This document shows, in pieces, positions 42,829 through 51,743 of a stretch of 64,000 bases of DNA. The DNA lies in the NCBI RefSeq assembly GCF_033842475.1, contig NZ_JAWXYB010000018.1, forward strand, positions 2,521,001-2,585,000. Direction: 5' to 3'. Within the stretch, counting starts at the first letter, position 1. Every line of letters starts with the position of its first letter. Position numbers and translations under genes: made by a program. The notes below the pieces were generated by a model that saw only the letters and a program-made list of their open reading frames with translations, was not told the origin of the DNA and searched no databases. The DNA comes from Acidiphilium acidophilum (GTDB lineage: Bacteria > Pseudomonadota > Alphaproteobacteria > Acetobacterales > Acetobacteraceae).

Positions 42829-45431
42829 ACACAACCTGCCCTTATTGCGGAGTCGGCTGCGGCCTGATCGCGGGGCCGGATGGATTGGTCGGGGATGAAG
42901 CGCATCCGGCCAATCGGGGGCGGCTCTGCGTCAAGGGCGCCACTCTAGGGCTGACGCTGGACGATCGGGACCGATTAACCCAGCCCAGCATCGGCGGGCG
43001 GGATACCACCTGGGCCGAGGCGCTCGATCTGGCGGCGGTCCGCTTTGCCGAAGCGATCTCCCGACATGGCCCGGATTCGGTCGCGTTCTATGTCTCGGGC
43101 CAGTTTCTGACTGAGGATTACTACGTCGCCAACAAGCTGATGAAGGGGTTCATCGGCAGCGGCAACATCGATACCAATTCGCGCCTCTGCATGGCGTCGC
43201 CGGTGGCTGCGCATATCAGGGCATTCGGCGAGGATCTGGTACCCGGCATATACGACGATTTCGATCAGGCCGATCTGATCCTGTTCACCGGCTCGAACGC
43301 GGCGTGGTGCCATCCCGTGCTGTTCCAGCGGGCGTTGCGTGCGCGCGAGGCACGCGGGACCCGGATCGTGGTGATCGATCCCCGCCGCAGCGCAACCGCC
43401 GAACTGGCGGATCTCCATATTCCGATCGCGCCGGGTGGCGACCTCGCATTGTTCGCTGCCCTGCTCGCGGTATGTGCCGAACGCGGCATGCTCGATCACC
43501 GCTTCATCCGCGAACACACCAGCGGGTTCGACGCGGCCCTGAGTGCCGCCCGTACTGCCGGCCACGGCATCGATGACGCCCTGTTCGCCACGCTTGCCGA
43601 ATGGGTCGTCGCCACACCCCGGATGATCACGGCGTTCTCCCAGGGCGTCAATCAATCCGCGATCGCAACCGACACGATCAGCGCGATCATCAACCTGCAC
43701 CTCGCGACCGGGCGGATCGGCAAACCGGGGGCCTGCCCGTTTTCGCTCACCGGCCAGCCGAACGCGATGGGCGGACGCGAAGTGGGCGGCTTGGCAAATC
43801 AACTTGCGGCTCATCTGGGATTCGATGATCCGTCCCATCACGATCAGCTCGCGCGATTCTGGAATGCGCCGCACCTCGCAAGGCACCCCGGGCTCAAAGC
43901 GGTCGATCTGTTCGATGCCGTGCACGACGGTCGGATCAAAGCGTTGTGGATCGCCGGGACCAATCCCGCCGAATCGCTACCCCGCAGCAACCATGTGCGG
44001 GAGGCGCTGGCACGGTGCCCGACCGTGGTGGCCGCCGATTGCTGGGCGACCGCGACCACGGCGCGCGCGCATATCGTGCTCCCGGCGGCGGGATGGTCCG
44101 AGAAGGACGGCACCGTGACCAACTCCGAACGGTTGATATCACGCCAGCGCGCCTTTCGGTCGGCACCCGGCGAGGCGAAGCCCGATTGGTGGATGTTCGC
44201 CGAACTCGGCCGCCGGCTGGGCCACGGGCCAGCGTTCGATTTTCCGAATCCGGCAAGCATTTTCCGCGAACATGCGGCGCTGTCGGCATTCGAGAACGCG
44301 GGCGAACGGGTGTTCAATCTGGCAGCCCTCACGAACATTCCGGATGAGGATTACGACGCGTTACGCCCCCTGCACTGGCCGATCGGCCCGGCAGACCATC
44401 GGCTGCTCGGGGACGGGCGGTTCAGCACCGGGGATCAGCGAGCGCGGTTCGTGCCGACCATTGCACCGGCGTCCGAAGCGACGCCGATGATGACGCTCAA
44501 TACCGGGCGGCTGCGCGATCAATGGCACACCATGACGCGGACCGGTCGCGTGCCGGAATTGATGGCGCATCGGTCACACGCGGCACTCGAGATCGCACCG
44601 GAAGATGCCGCTGCATCCGGCCTCGCCAGCGGTGATCTGGTGGCGGTGACCAGCAATCATGGCACGATCACCCTGACGGCGGTGGTGGACCCGGGGCAAC
44701 GTCGCGGCTCGGCATTCGCCGCCATGCACTGGACCGAGGGGCAGGGCAGCGCGGGCACGGTCAACCAACTGATCGGCAGCACCTGCGACCCGGCTTCCGG
44801 CGAGCCGGCCTACAAACACGGCCAGGCCAGCCTGCGCCGGATCGCTGCGCAATGGCATGGCATCGCGCTTGGCCGGGCGGCGCTCACCGGGCGAGTGAAT
44901 ACCCTGCATGCAGGTTGCTGGGCGCGCACACCGCGGGCCGACGGGTTGATGCACCTGCGGTTCACCGGCACGGCACCACTGGCGCTTGGTGCGACCGGCC
45001 GCGCAGTCGCAACCGCACTCCTCGATCTTCCGGAGGGGCTGGAGAGTCTGGACTATGCCGATCTCCGGCGCGGTGTATTCCGGCTCGCAGTCCTGAAGCG
45101 CGGCACGGTGCAGTTGCTGCTGCACGTCGCGCGCGATACCGCCGCGCTGCCGACCGTCGAGGCGCTGGAGGCCTTATTCGGGCAGTCCTGGCCGGAACCC
45201 GACGCCGGACGGTTACTGATCGGGCTCGGCGCGCCACGACTTTCACCGGCGGGGCGCATCGTCTGCGTGTGTCATCAGGTGACCGAGCCCGCGATCCGCG
45301 CCGCGATCGCCACCGGGCGGCTCGGCACGGTCGAGGCGATCGGGCTGGCGACGCTGGCCGGGACTGGCTGCGGGTCCTGCGTCTCGGAATTGAAGGGATT
45401 GCTGCGCCACGAACTCGTCGCAGCTGAATAG
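42825..45431 (+). CDS. nasA: Assimilatory nitrate reductase catalytic subunit
   Basis: An 868-residue molybdopterin enzyme reducing nitrate to nitrite. The N terminus carries the [4Fe-4S] site C5-x2-C8-x3-C12 and C35 (CPYCGVGCGL...CVKG). The Mo-bisMGD domains include NTNSRLCMASP-like NIDTNSRLCMASPVAAH, where C is the probable Mo ligand, and GTNPAESLPRS. The C-terminal dinucleotide-binding part has NTGRLRDQWHTMTRTG. A final BFD-like [2Fe-2S] domain (about 815-860) shows CVCHQVTEPAIRAAI and GTGCGSCVSEL. No separate NADH or ferredoxin subunit gene follows. Confidence 0.94.
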   Translation: MNTTCPYCGVGCGLIAGPDGLVGDEAHPANRGRLCVKGATLGLTLDDRDRLTQPSIGGRDTTWAEALDLAAVRFAEAISRHGPDSVAFYVSGQFLTEDYYVANKLMKGFIGSGNIDTNSRLCMASPVAAHIRAFGEDLVPGIYDDFDQADLILFTGSNAAWCHPVLFQRALRAREARGTRIVVIDPRRSATAELADLHIPIAPGGDLALFAALLAVCAERGMLDHRFIREHTSGFDAALSAARTAGHGIDDALFATLAEWVVATPRMITAFSQGVNQSAIATDTISAIINLHLATGRIGKPGACPFSLTGQPNAMGGREVGGLANQLAAHLGFDDPSHHDQLARFWNAPHLARHPGLKAVDLFDAVHDGRIKALWIAGTNPAESLPRSNHVREALARCPTVVAADCWATATTARAHIVLPAAGWSEKDGTVTNSERLISRQRAFRSAPGEAKPDWWMFAELGRRLGHGPAFDFPNPASIFREHAALSAFENAGERVFNLAALTNIPDEDYDALRPLHWPIGPADHRLLGDGRFSTGDQRARFVPTIAPASEATPMMTLNTGRLRDQWHTMTRTGRVPELMAHRSHAALEIAPEDAAASGLASGDLVAVTSNHGTITLTAVVDPGQRRGSAFAAMHWTEGQGSAGTVNQLIGSTCDPASGEPAYKHGQASLRRIAAQWHGIALGRAALTGRVNTLHAGCWARTPRADGLMHLRFTGTAPLALGATGRAVATALLDLPEGLESLDYADLRRGVFRLAVLKRGTVQLLLHVARDTAALPTVEALEALFGQSWPEPDAGRLLIGLGAPRLSPAGRIVCVCHQVTEPAIRAAIATGRLGTVEAIGLATLAGTGCGSCVSELKGLLRHELVAAE

Positions 45432-45502
45432 ATGAGCGGTCGAAAGACGTCTGTGAGCAAATGCACGGGCGTTGTCAGCGGCATGAGCCCGGAATCAGAG
45501 AG

Positions 45503-45522
45503 TTTTTTCTTCGTTGAAAAAA
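45503..45522. terminator. Possible bidirectional terminator
   Basis: TTTTTTC (45503-45509) / GAAAAAA (45516-45522) with loop TTCGTT, between convergent nasA and the PBP gene. The stem is AT-only apart from its inner C-G pair, so it is weak, but each strand ends in a U run. Confidence 0.35.
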
Positions 45523-45531
45523 AGCAGCGCC

Positions 45532-45569
45532 TGCCTTGCCTCATTCGATATGCCTTGCCTCATCCGATA
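45532..45569. repeat. Two tandem 19-bp direct repeats
   Basis: TGCCTTGCCTCATTCGATA (45532-45550) and the same with one change, T to C (45551-45569), lie just downstream of the PBP gene. The ten-base core CTTGCCTCAT also occurs inverted at 48371-48380, in the leader of the amidase gene that heads the same operon. Confidence 0.6.
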
Positions 45570-45590
45570 TGAGTTCACGAACGGCCGGGT

Positions 45591-47516
45591 TCAGCCGACA
45601 CCTTGATGCGCCTCGTCCCATGAAATGAGGTGCTTGCGGTCGCGGCGGATCACCTGGCCGGGAACCGCAAGCTCGATCCGCCTCAGTGCATCGCGGACCG
45701 CCGCCGCATCGATCAGTTTGGGCGGCGTTTGATGTGCCAGCACATAGGCGTACCGGTTCGCCCCCGGCGGGAACGGATCATCCGGCCCGAGCGAAGTCCG
45801 TCCGGGCGGAACCGGCGGTTTCAGCGGAATCCGGAAGCGCTTGCTCACTGCGGCCAGCGCGGTGCCTTTCAACGGCGGAATCCCGAACAGCGGGCCCATC
45901 TGGCGGATAATACTGCCCACGACCGGTGCTGCGACATAACCGCCCGTGGTGAAGCCATAACAGAAATGCTGCATCTTTTTGGTCGGCTTCGGATGGATTA
46001 CCATGGCGTAGACGACGTAGCGCGGATGATCCGCCGGGAAGATCGCGATGAACCCGGCGTCGTTCAGCCGGTTGTAATATCCCCCGCTCGGCCGCACCAC
46101 CTGCGCCGTACCGGTCTTGCCGCCAACAAGGTAGCCATGGACCCGCGCATAGATCCCAGTGCCCGACAGCACCACGTCGCGCATCAGATTGCGCATCACG
46201 ACCGATACGTGCCGCCGCATCACCCGCACACCGCGGCGGGGTGGCGCGCCGGGCTGTCGGGCGAGCAAGGTCGGGCGGTAGAGGATGCCGCCGTTGACGA
46301 TGGCATCCTCGGCGTTGACCAGTGTCATCGGCGCCATGGCGATCCCGTTGCCGAACGAGACCGTCATGGTGGTCAGCATCCGCCAGTCGGCCTTGGGATG
46401 CCAGATCGGCGGCTGTACCCCCGGAAGCTGGATCGGCGGCGGCTTGAAGAAGCCGAGGTTGCGCAGCCAGGCCCGCTGAAGCTTCGGCCCCATGATGGTC
46501 GCGATCCGCGACGTGCCGATCACCGAGGAATAGGCGAGAATCGCCGGCATCGCGAGCCAGTAGGTCACCGGTTCGTAGTCGCGGATCACGAAGCCGTCGA
46601 GCGAGAGCGGGTGGCTGGTATTGAACCGGTCCCAGTAATGCATCATCCCCGACTGCATCGCCCCGGCGAGTGTGACCACCTTCATCATCGAGCCCGGCCC
46701 GTAATCCCCGGAGACGCAGCGGTTGAACAGCAGGGACGGATTGACCGTGTGCAGATCGTTGGCGTTGTAGTCGGGCAGGCTCACCATTGCGAGGACCCGC
46801 CCGGTCATCGATTCGACGATGCTGCACGCCCCCTGCGCCTTATAGTCAGACACCGCCGTCGCCAGCGCTTTGTGAACGATGTTTTCGAGTGCGACCGAGA
46901 TCGACAGCCGCAACGGCCGTCCCGGGTCTGCGGTCAGACGCTTGTTGAAATAGCGTTCAACGCCACTGATCCCCTGCTGGCCCGGCGTCACGCCGCCCAG
47001 GATATGCGCCGCGATATCGTCGTTGGGATAATGCCGCGCCCACGTACGCTGGAAATAGATGCCGGGAATACCGAGCCGGTTGACTGCGAGTTCCTGCGCC
47101 GAGGTCAGGAAACGATCGAGATACACGAAACCATAATGCCGATTGCTGAGCCGCGCGCGCAGAGTCTCCCGGTTCAGGAACGGCAGGACGGAACGCAGCA
47201 GGCGGGTATCGCGCGCGGGGTTCGTGATCTGCTTCGGATTGGCGAACAAGGCGGCACTCGGCAGCGATACCGCAAGGATCTTGCCCGACCGGTCGAGGAT
47301 CGGCGCGCGGTCCGGTGGCGGGATCGTGGCGGTCAGATCGGGGCGCGTCGCGGCGATGACCACTGGATTGGGCAGGACCGGCGCGATCACGGTCGCAAGA
47401 ACGAGCTTCCCTGCGAGCACGGCGTATATGGCCACGAAGCAAACCATGCCGAACACCAGCCGCCAGCGGAACCGCCCGTGCCAGCGACCGCCCGGCTGAA
47501 GATCCGCTGGGTTCAA
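45591..47516 (-). CDS. Class B penicillin-binding protein with atypical SxN motif
   Basis: A 641-residue FtsI/PBP3-type protein: N-terminal helix (WRLVFGMVCFVAIYAVLAGKLVL), dimerisation domain with TIPPPDRAPILDRSGKILA, then a transpeptidase domain. The nucleophile is S276 in GPGSMMK and the KTG motif is K467 in VGGKTGTAQV. The second motif reads S330-S331-V332 (AYSSVIGTS), where FtsI proteins have SSN. A tail of about 60 residues follows the domain. It lies outside any division/cell-wall cluster and overlaps the amidase gene by four bases. It is probably a secondary paralogue; whether it is active is open. Confidence 0.87.
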   Translation of the reverse strand: MNPADLQPGGRWHGRFRWRLVFGMVCFVAIYAVLAGKLVLATVIAPVLPNPVVIAATRPDLTATIPPPDRAPILDRSGKILAVSLPSAALFANPKQITNPARDTRLLRSVLPFLNRETLRARLSNRHYGFVYLDRFLTSAQELAVNRLGIPGIYFQRTWARHYPNDDIAAHILGGVTPGQQGISGVERYFNKRLTADPGRPLRLSISVALENIVHKALATAVSDYKAQGACSIVESMTGRVLAMVSLPDYNANDLHTVNPSLLFNRCVSGDYGPGSMMKVVTLAGAMQSGMMHYWDRFNTSHPLSLDGFVIRDYEPVTYWLAMPAILAYSSVIGTSRIATIMGPKLQRAWLRNLGFFKPPPIQLPGVQPPIWHPKADWRMLTTMTVSFGNGIAMAPMTLVNAEDAIVNGGILYRPTLLARQPGAPPRRGVRVMRRHVSVVMRNLMRDVVLSGTGIYARVHGYLVGGKTGTAQVVRPSGGYYNRLNDAGFIAIFPADHPRYVVYAMVIHPKPTKKMQHFCYGFTTGGYVAAPVVGSIIRQMGPLFGIPPLKGTALAAVSKRFRIPLKPPVPPGRTSLGPDDPFPPGANRYAYVLAHQTPPKLIDAAAVRDALRRIELAVPGQVIRRDRKHLISWDEAHQGVG

Positions 47517-48349
47517 AGGTTGGCGACGGCGGTCTTGCGGGCGAGGAACCAGGCGTCGAGCGCGGTTTTCATCGACCGCGCGAGCCGCATCCGGAAGGCA
47601 TTGGTGCGCAAGGCGGCCTCATCCTCCGGGTTCGACAGGAACGCGGTTTCGATCAGCACACTTGGAATCGCCGCCGATTGCAGAACCACGAAGGTGGCAT
47701 GCCGTGCCGGATTCTGCAGCATGTCGACGCTACGGGCCAGGGAGCCCACCATCTTGCTCTGCAACAGATGCGATTGCGCCTTGGTGCTCTGATCCATCAG
47801 GCTGAACAAAATGCGCGAGACCTGCGGCGAAACCCCGTGGAACGTGGGGTTCGAGATCCGCTCGACGCTGTTCTCCGTTTTCGCGATTTCGGCCGCAAGC
47901 GGGTCGGATGGGGTGTTGGAAAAAGTGAACACGCTGGCCCCGCGCACCACGGTGTTCGGAGCAACCGAGTTGGCATGAACCGACATCAGCACGGCCGCCT
48001 TGTGCGTCTCCGCAATCCCGACCCGCTCGGTCAGCGGCAGGAACACGTCGCTGGTGCGGGTCATCAGCACGTCATATCCGCCGCGCGCGAGCGCATTGCG
48101 GAAATCCCACGCCGTCGCCAGCGCGATGTCCTTCTCGTACAGATTGCCGGCACCGATGCAGCCGGGATCGCGGCCACCATGCCCGGGGTCGATCACCACC
48201 AACCGGCTCGACGGTGGCATGGCGCGCACGGCGGGCAACCGGCCCGGACCGCGCTGCGCCGCCTGAGCCAATCCCATCTGCATCCATAACGGTACCGAAA
48301 GTGTCGCCCTGATTCCCGCATCCAGAACGAATCGCCGTGAAAATATCAT
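47513..48349 (-). CDS. N-acetylmuramoyl-L-alanine amidase (AmiC type, Tat signal)
   Basis: A 278-residue zinc amidase cutting the peptide from muramic acid in peptidoglycan. The leader MIFSRRFVLDAGI has a twin-arginine motif. The Amidase_3 domain shows LVVIDPGHGGRDPG, where the zinc His is in GHGG, YEKDIAL with a zinc Glu, VLMSVHAN with the next His, and VLIETAFLSNPEDE with the catalytic Glu. There is no AMIN targeting domain. ATG 48349 has GGTGAG upstream. It is translationally coupled to the downstream PBP. Confidence 0.92.
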   Translation of the reverse strand: MIFSRRFVLDAGIRATLSVPLWMQMGLAQAAQRGPGRLPAVRAMPPSSRLVVIDPGHGGRDPGCIGAGNLYEKDIALATAWDFRNALARGGYDVLMTRTSDVFLPLTERVGIAETHKAAVLMSVHANSVAPNTVVRGASVFTFSNTPSDPLAAEIAKTENSVERISNPTFHGVSPQVSRILFSLMDQSTKAQSHLLQSKMVGSLARSVDMLQNPARHATFVVLQSAAIPSVLIETAFLSNPEDEAALRTNAFRMRLARSMKTALDAWFLARKTAVANL

Positions 48350-48662
48350 GATCAGCTCACCCTGTTCCCGATGAGGCAAGACAATGCCTCGACACGTATG
48401 CCTTATACTCCACCATTCTATCAGCAAGTCACGTTAAACCGCCGGTATTAAACAGAAATTTGATAGTACTTCATATATCCGACATTGCACGCGAATGTGA
48501 TCCCCGATCGTTTTTCAGTATTCATACGGCAAACAACAGCGCCGATTGGACCGCGCGATATCGTGAACGCCCGATTTTCGTGATCGTGCGGAATGCCGTT
48601 GACGATCCGGATCGCTTCGACGTTACATGCCTCGCACCTATTCCGGTGAGGAGGAAATCGTC
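48350..48662. other. Intergenic region with a leader hairpin
   Basis: This 313-base divergent gap carries GAGGCA (48373-48378) / TGCCTC (48385-48390), a six-pair hairpin with a six-base loop, 24 bases upstream of the amidase start. The centre is AT-rich and likely holds both promoters. A short plus-strand frame from 48460 has no ribosome site and no recognisable product. Confidence 0.4.
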
Positions 48663-49115
48663 ATGAAACCCGTGATGTCTCGTCTGATGAAACTGGCTCT
48701 CGGCGCGATCTCGGTTGCCGCGCTCGGAACCATCGCGTTACCACCCGCACACGCGGCGGGAGTGCCACCGGCACATTCTCTGGCGCAGGCGGCCCTGCAA
48801 GGGCAGCATATCTTCAACCATGACAAATTCGGTGGCGTCCGGACATGTTCGGCCTGCCATGTCAACGGCGGCACCACCATCGGGCACCTGCCGAACGGTA
48901 CCAAAATCCCGAGCCTCATGGGCGTCGCGGCAGAGTTTCCGCGCTATAATCCCGCAGCCCATCGTGTCGTGACACTCGGACAGCAGCTCGATCACTGCAT
49001 CACCGGCGGATTGCAGGGCAAGCCCCCTGCGGCAAACAGTGCGCAGATGACGGATCTGGTGACCTACCTCACGAAATTATCGAAGGGCTCAATCATGGGG
49101 AAGCAATTCAAATAA
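48663..49115 (+). CDS. Periplasmic monoheme cytochrome c
   Basis: A 150-residue exported protein: signal peptide with MKLALGAISVAALGTIAL and cleavage near AHAAG (residue 35), then one heme site C62-SAC-H66 in RTCSACHVNGG. A class I cytochrome c fold is likely (MTDLVTYLTKLSKG as the C-terminal helix). The distal ligand is not obvious; Met in SLMGV or IMGKQF are candidates. AGGAGG lies upstream of the ATG. It is a single gene and its electron partner is unknown. Confidence 0.85.
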   Translation: MKPVMSRLMKLALGAISVAALGTIALPPAHAAGVPPAHSLAQAALQGQHIFNHDKFGGVRTCSACHVNGGTTIGHLPNGTKIPSLMGVAAEFPRYNPAAHRVVTLGQQLDHCITGGLQGKPPAANSAQMTDLVTYLTKLSKGSIMGKQFK

Positions 49116-49137
49116 GCCTCCAACACCCGCGCAGGCC

Positions 49138-50229
49138 CTACCCCAGCAATCGCCCGATCACCCGGGCGGTATAATCGACCACCGGAATGATCTTGCCGTA
49201 ATTGATCCGGGTCGGCCCGATCACCCCGATCGCGCCGACGATCCGGTCATTCCGATTACGCGCCGGTGCCACCACCATCGACATCCCCGACGCCCCGAAC
49301 AGCCCGCTCTCGGCACCGATGAAAATCCGCACCCCATCCGATCGTTCAGCCAGTTCCAGCAGCTTCAGCATGGTCTCCTGCGCCTCCAGCCGCTCGAACA
49401 GCTGCTGCAACGAGGCCAGTTTCTCGACCTGATCGATATCCGCAAGCAATCGCCCCTGCCCGCGCACGATCAGCGAACCGCCCCGCCCTTCACCTGACCA
49501 TGTCGCCAACCCGGCTTCGACAATCCCCGCCGCGATCGAATCCAGCGCGGACCGATCGGCCTTCATGTCGGCCGCCACCCGCTGCCGCAGATCCGCGAGC
49601 GACAGGCCGGAGAGCTGCGCATTCAGATAATTGCTCGCCTCCTGCAAAGCCGATGGCGGCAGGCCCACCGGTGTTTCGATCACCCGGTTCTCCACCTGCC
49701 CATCCGCCGAAACCAGCACCACCAGCGCCCGGCCCGAACTCAGCGGCACGAATTCGATATGCTTGACCGCCCCTTCCGATTTAGGCGCCAGCACGATCCC
49801 CGCCGCCGATGACAGCCCCGACAGCAAGGTCGATGCCTCGGTCAGCGTGTCCTGCACCGAGCGCCCCGATTGCGCGAGGACCGCTTCGATCCGCTCGCGC
49901 TCCTCATCCGATAATTCGCCGAAATGCAGCAACCCGTCGACGAACAGCCGCAGCCCGCGATCGGTCGGCAGCCGCCCCGCCGAAATATGCGGCGCGAACA
50001 GCAACCCCGCATCCGTCAGGTCCGCCATCACGTTGCGGATCGTCGCGGGCGACAGCCCCATCGGCAACAACCGTGACAGGGTCCGGCTGCCCACAGGCTC
50101 ACCGGTCTCGACATATTGCTCGACGATTTCCCGCAGCACCGCCGCCGAGCGCGCGTCGAGCCCCGGCGGCATCTTGGTCGGCGCACCCGACTGGAAACTG
50201 CGTGTATTGCGCGGCGGTGACTGGTCCAT
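49138..50229 (-). CDS. hrcA: Heat-inducible transcription repressor HrcA
   Basis: A 363-residue repressor of class I heat-shock genes. The N-terminal winged helix ([25 protein letters not shown], then [20 protein letters not shown]) precedes [24 protein letters not shown], the HrcA hallmark. The GAF-like domain and the C-terminal [18 protein letters not shown] follow. No CIRCE operator is visible in the 160-base gap to rph, and grpE or groEL are not adjacent. Confidence 0.95.
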   Translation of the reverse strand: MDQSPPRNTRSFQSGAPTKMPPGLDARSAAVLREIVEQYVETGEPVGSRTLSRLLPMGLSPATIRNVMADLTDAGLLFAPHISAGRLPTDRGLRLFVDGLLHFGELSDEERERIEAVLAQSGRSVQDTLTEASTLLSGLSSAAGIVLAPKSEGAVKHIEFVPLSSGRALVVLVSADGQVENRVIETPVGLPPSALQEASNYLNAQLSGLSLADLRQRVAADMKADRSALDSIAAGIVEAGLATWSGEGRGGSLIVRGQGRLLADIDQVEKLASLQQLFERLEAQETMLKLLELAERSDGVRIFIGAESGLFGASGMSMVVAPARNRNDRIVGAIGVIGPTRINYGKIIPVVDYTARVIGRLLG

Positions 50230-50389
50230 TGCCTCAGAAGAGGCTATCGCGGGGCGGAAATCAAGCGGATCGTCGCATGCAAAGACCGTTCGTTCTCTGC
50301 TGCGTGCCGATGAAGCGACCGTGCGGTTAACTCATACATGTGTTCTTCGGACACGACGTCTTCCTCCTCACCTTCCCTTCGGAGCCTCA

Positions 50390-51112
50390 ATGACCCGTCC
50401 CAGCAACCGTACCGCCAGCGCGCTCCGCCCCGTTGAAATCGTCACCGGGTTTTCCCATCACGCCGAAGGCTCCGCCCTCATCCGCATGGGCGGCACCGAA
50501 GTGCTGTGCGCCGCCAGCGTCGAGTCCCGCGTCCCCGGATTCCTGCGCAACACCGGCCTTGGCTGGGTCACCGCCGAATACGGCATGCTGCCCCGCGCCA
50601 CCCATACCCGCGGCGACCGTGAAGCCGCGCGCGGCAAGCAGTCCGGCCGCACCCAGGAAATCCAGCGCCTGATCGGCCGCAGCCTGCGCGCCGTGATCGA
50701 TCGTAAACTGCTCGGCGAAATGAGCATCACCCTCGATTGCGATGTGCTGAACGCCGATGGCGGAACCCGCTGTGCCGCCATCACCGGCGCCTATGTCGCT
50801 CTCGCCCTCGCGATCCGCAAGCTCCAGGCCAACAACATCCTCAAGGCTGACCCGCTCATCGGCCAGGTCGCCGCCATCTCCTGCGGCATCTATGAAGGCA
50901 TCCCGGTCCTCGACCTCGACTACGCCGAAGACTCCAATGCCGAAGCCGATGCCAATTTCATTCTCACCGCCGCCGGCGGCATCATCGAAATCCAGGCCAC
51001 CGCCGAGAAAGCGACGTTCGATGAGGCGGCGTTCACCACGCTGCTCGGCCTTGCCCGCACCGGCACATCGGCCCTGTTCGCCGCCCAGAACGCCGCGCTC
51101 GATGCTGCCTGA
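50390..51112 (+). CDS. rph: Ribonuclease PH
   Basis: A 240-residue phosphorolytic 3'-5' exoribonuclease trimming tRNA precursors. It shows [19 protein letters not shown], the [26 protein letters not shown] block with the phosphate-binding Arg, and [35 protein letters not shown], where the Asp residues bind metal, comes after. GGAG is five bases before the ATG. It overlaps rdgB by 11 bases. Confidence 0.96.
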   Translation: MTRPSNRTASALRPVEIVTGFSHHAEGSALIRMGGTEVLCAASVESRVPGFLRNTGLGWVTAEYGMLPRATHTRGDREAARGKQSGRTQEIQRLIGRSLRAVIDRKLLGEMSITLDCDVLNADGGTRCAAITGAYVALALAIRKLQANNILKADPLIGQVAAISCGIYEGIPVLDLDYAEDSNAEADANFILTAAGGIIEIQATAEKATFDEAAFTTLLGLARTGTSALFAAQNAALDAA

Positions 51113-51704
51113 ACCGTGGCGTCTCCGCACCGGCCAGCAGTTGGTCATTGCGACCCATAATAGTGGCAAACTCGCCGAATTCGCGGCGCTGATGGTGCCT
51201 TACGGGCTCGATTGCACCTCCGCCGCCGCGCTCGGCCTGCCCGAACCGGTGGAGGACGCCCCCGATTTCGCCGGCAACGCGAAAATCAAGGCGCTCGCCG
51301 CCGCCAAATACAGCGGCCTTCCCGCACTCGCCGATGATTCCGGTCTGCTGGTCGCGGCCCTCCACGGGGCACCCGGTGTCCGCTCCTCACGCTACGCGAA
51401 CGAGGCCGGCGGCTATCCGCAAGCCATGGCGGCGATCGTCGCCGCCAGCCGCACCAACGACCACGCCGCCTTCGGCTGTGCCCTCTGCCTCGCGATGCCC
51501 TCGGGCGAAACCGCGACCTATCTCGGCTTCTGCCATGGCCGGATCGCACCCGAGCCACGCGGCGCAGGTGGTTTCGGCTACGACGCCATTTTCATCCCGA
51601 TCGGCTCGAATCGGCGTTTCGCCGAGATGAGCGAGGCGGAAAAATCCACGGTCAGCCATCGCGGCCGCGCCGTGAGGCAATTCATCGCGGCGCATTGCTG
51701 CTGA
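51102..51704 (+). CDS. rdgB: dITP/XTP pyrophosphatase (Ham1/RdgB)
   Basis: A 200-residue house-cleaning enzyme hydrolysing non-canonical purine triphosphates. Motifs: [41 protein letters not shown] with the catalytic Asp, and [11 protein letters not shown] with [10 protein letters not shown]. The rph-rdgB order is a common alphaproteobacterial pair. Confidence 0.95.
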   Translation: MLPEPWRLRTGQQLVIATHNSGKLAEFAALMVPYGLDCTSAAALGLPEPVEDAPDFAGNAKIKALAAAKYSGLPALADDSGLLVAALHGAPGVRSSRYANEAGGYPQAMAAIVAASRTNDHAAFGCALCLAMPSGETATYLGFCHGRIAPEPRGAGGFGYDAIFIPIGSNRRFAEMSEAEKSTVSHRGRAVRQFIAAHCC

Positions 51705-51743
51705 CCGTTGATTGGCCGATCGTCCCGTAAAGATGACGGGTGA

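Noticed and set aside
45630..47792. 720-codon plus-strand reading frame
   Set aside because: It is antisense to the PBP/amidase operon, Arg/His/Pro-rich and without homology. High GC leaves the opposite strand open.
48460..48666. Small ORF of 68 codons upstream of the monoheme cytochrome
   Set aside because: It has no ribosome site and no recognisable features, and it overlaps the cytochrome start region.
50230..50389. CIRCE operator between hrcA and rph
   Set aside because: I looked for TTAGCACTC-N9-GAGTGCTAA and found nothing close.
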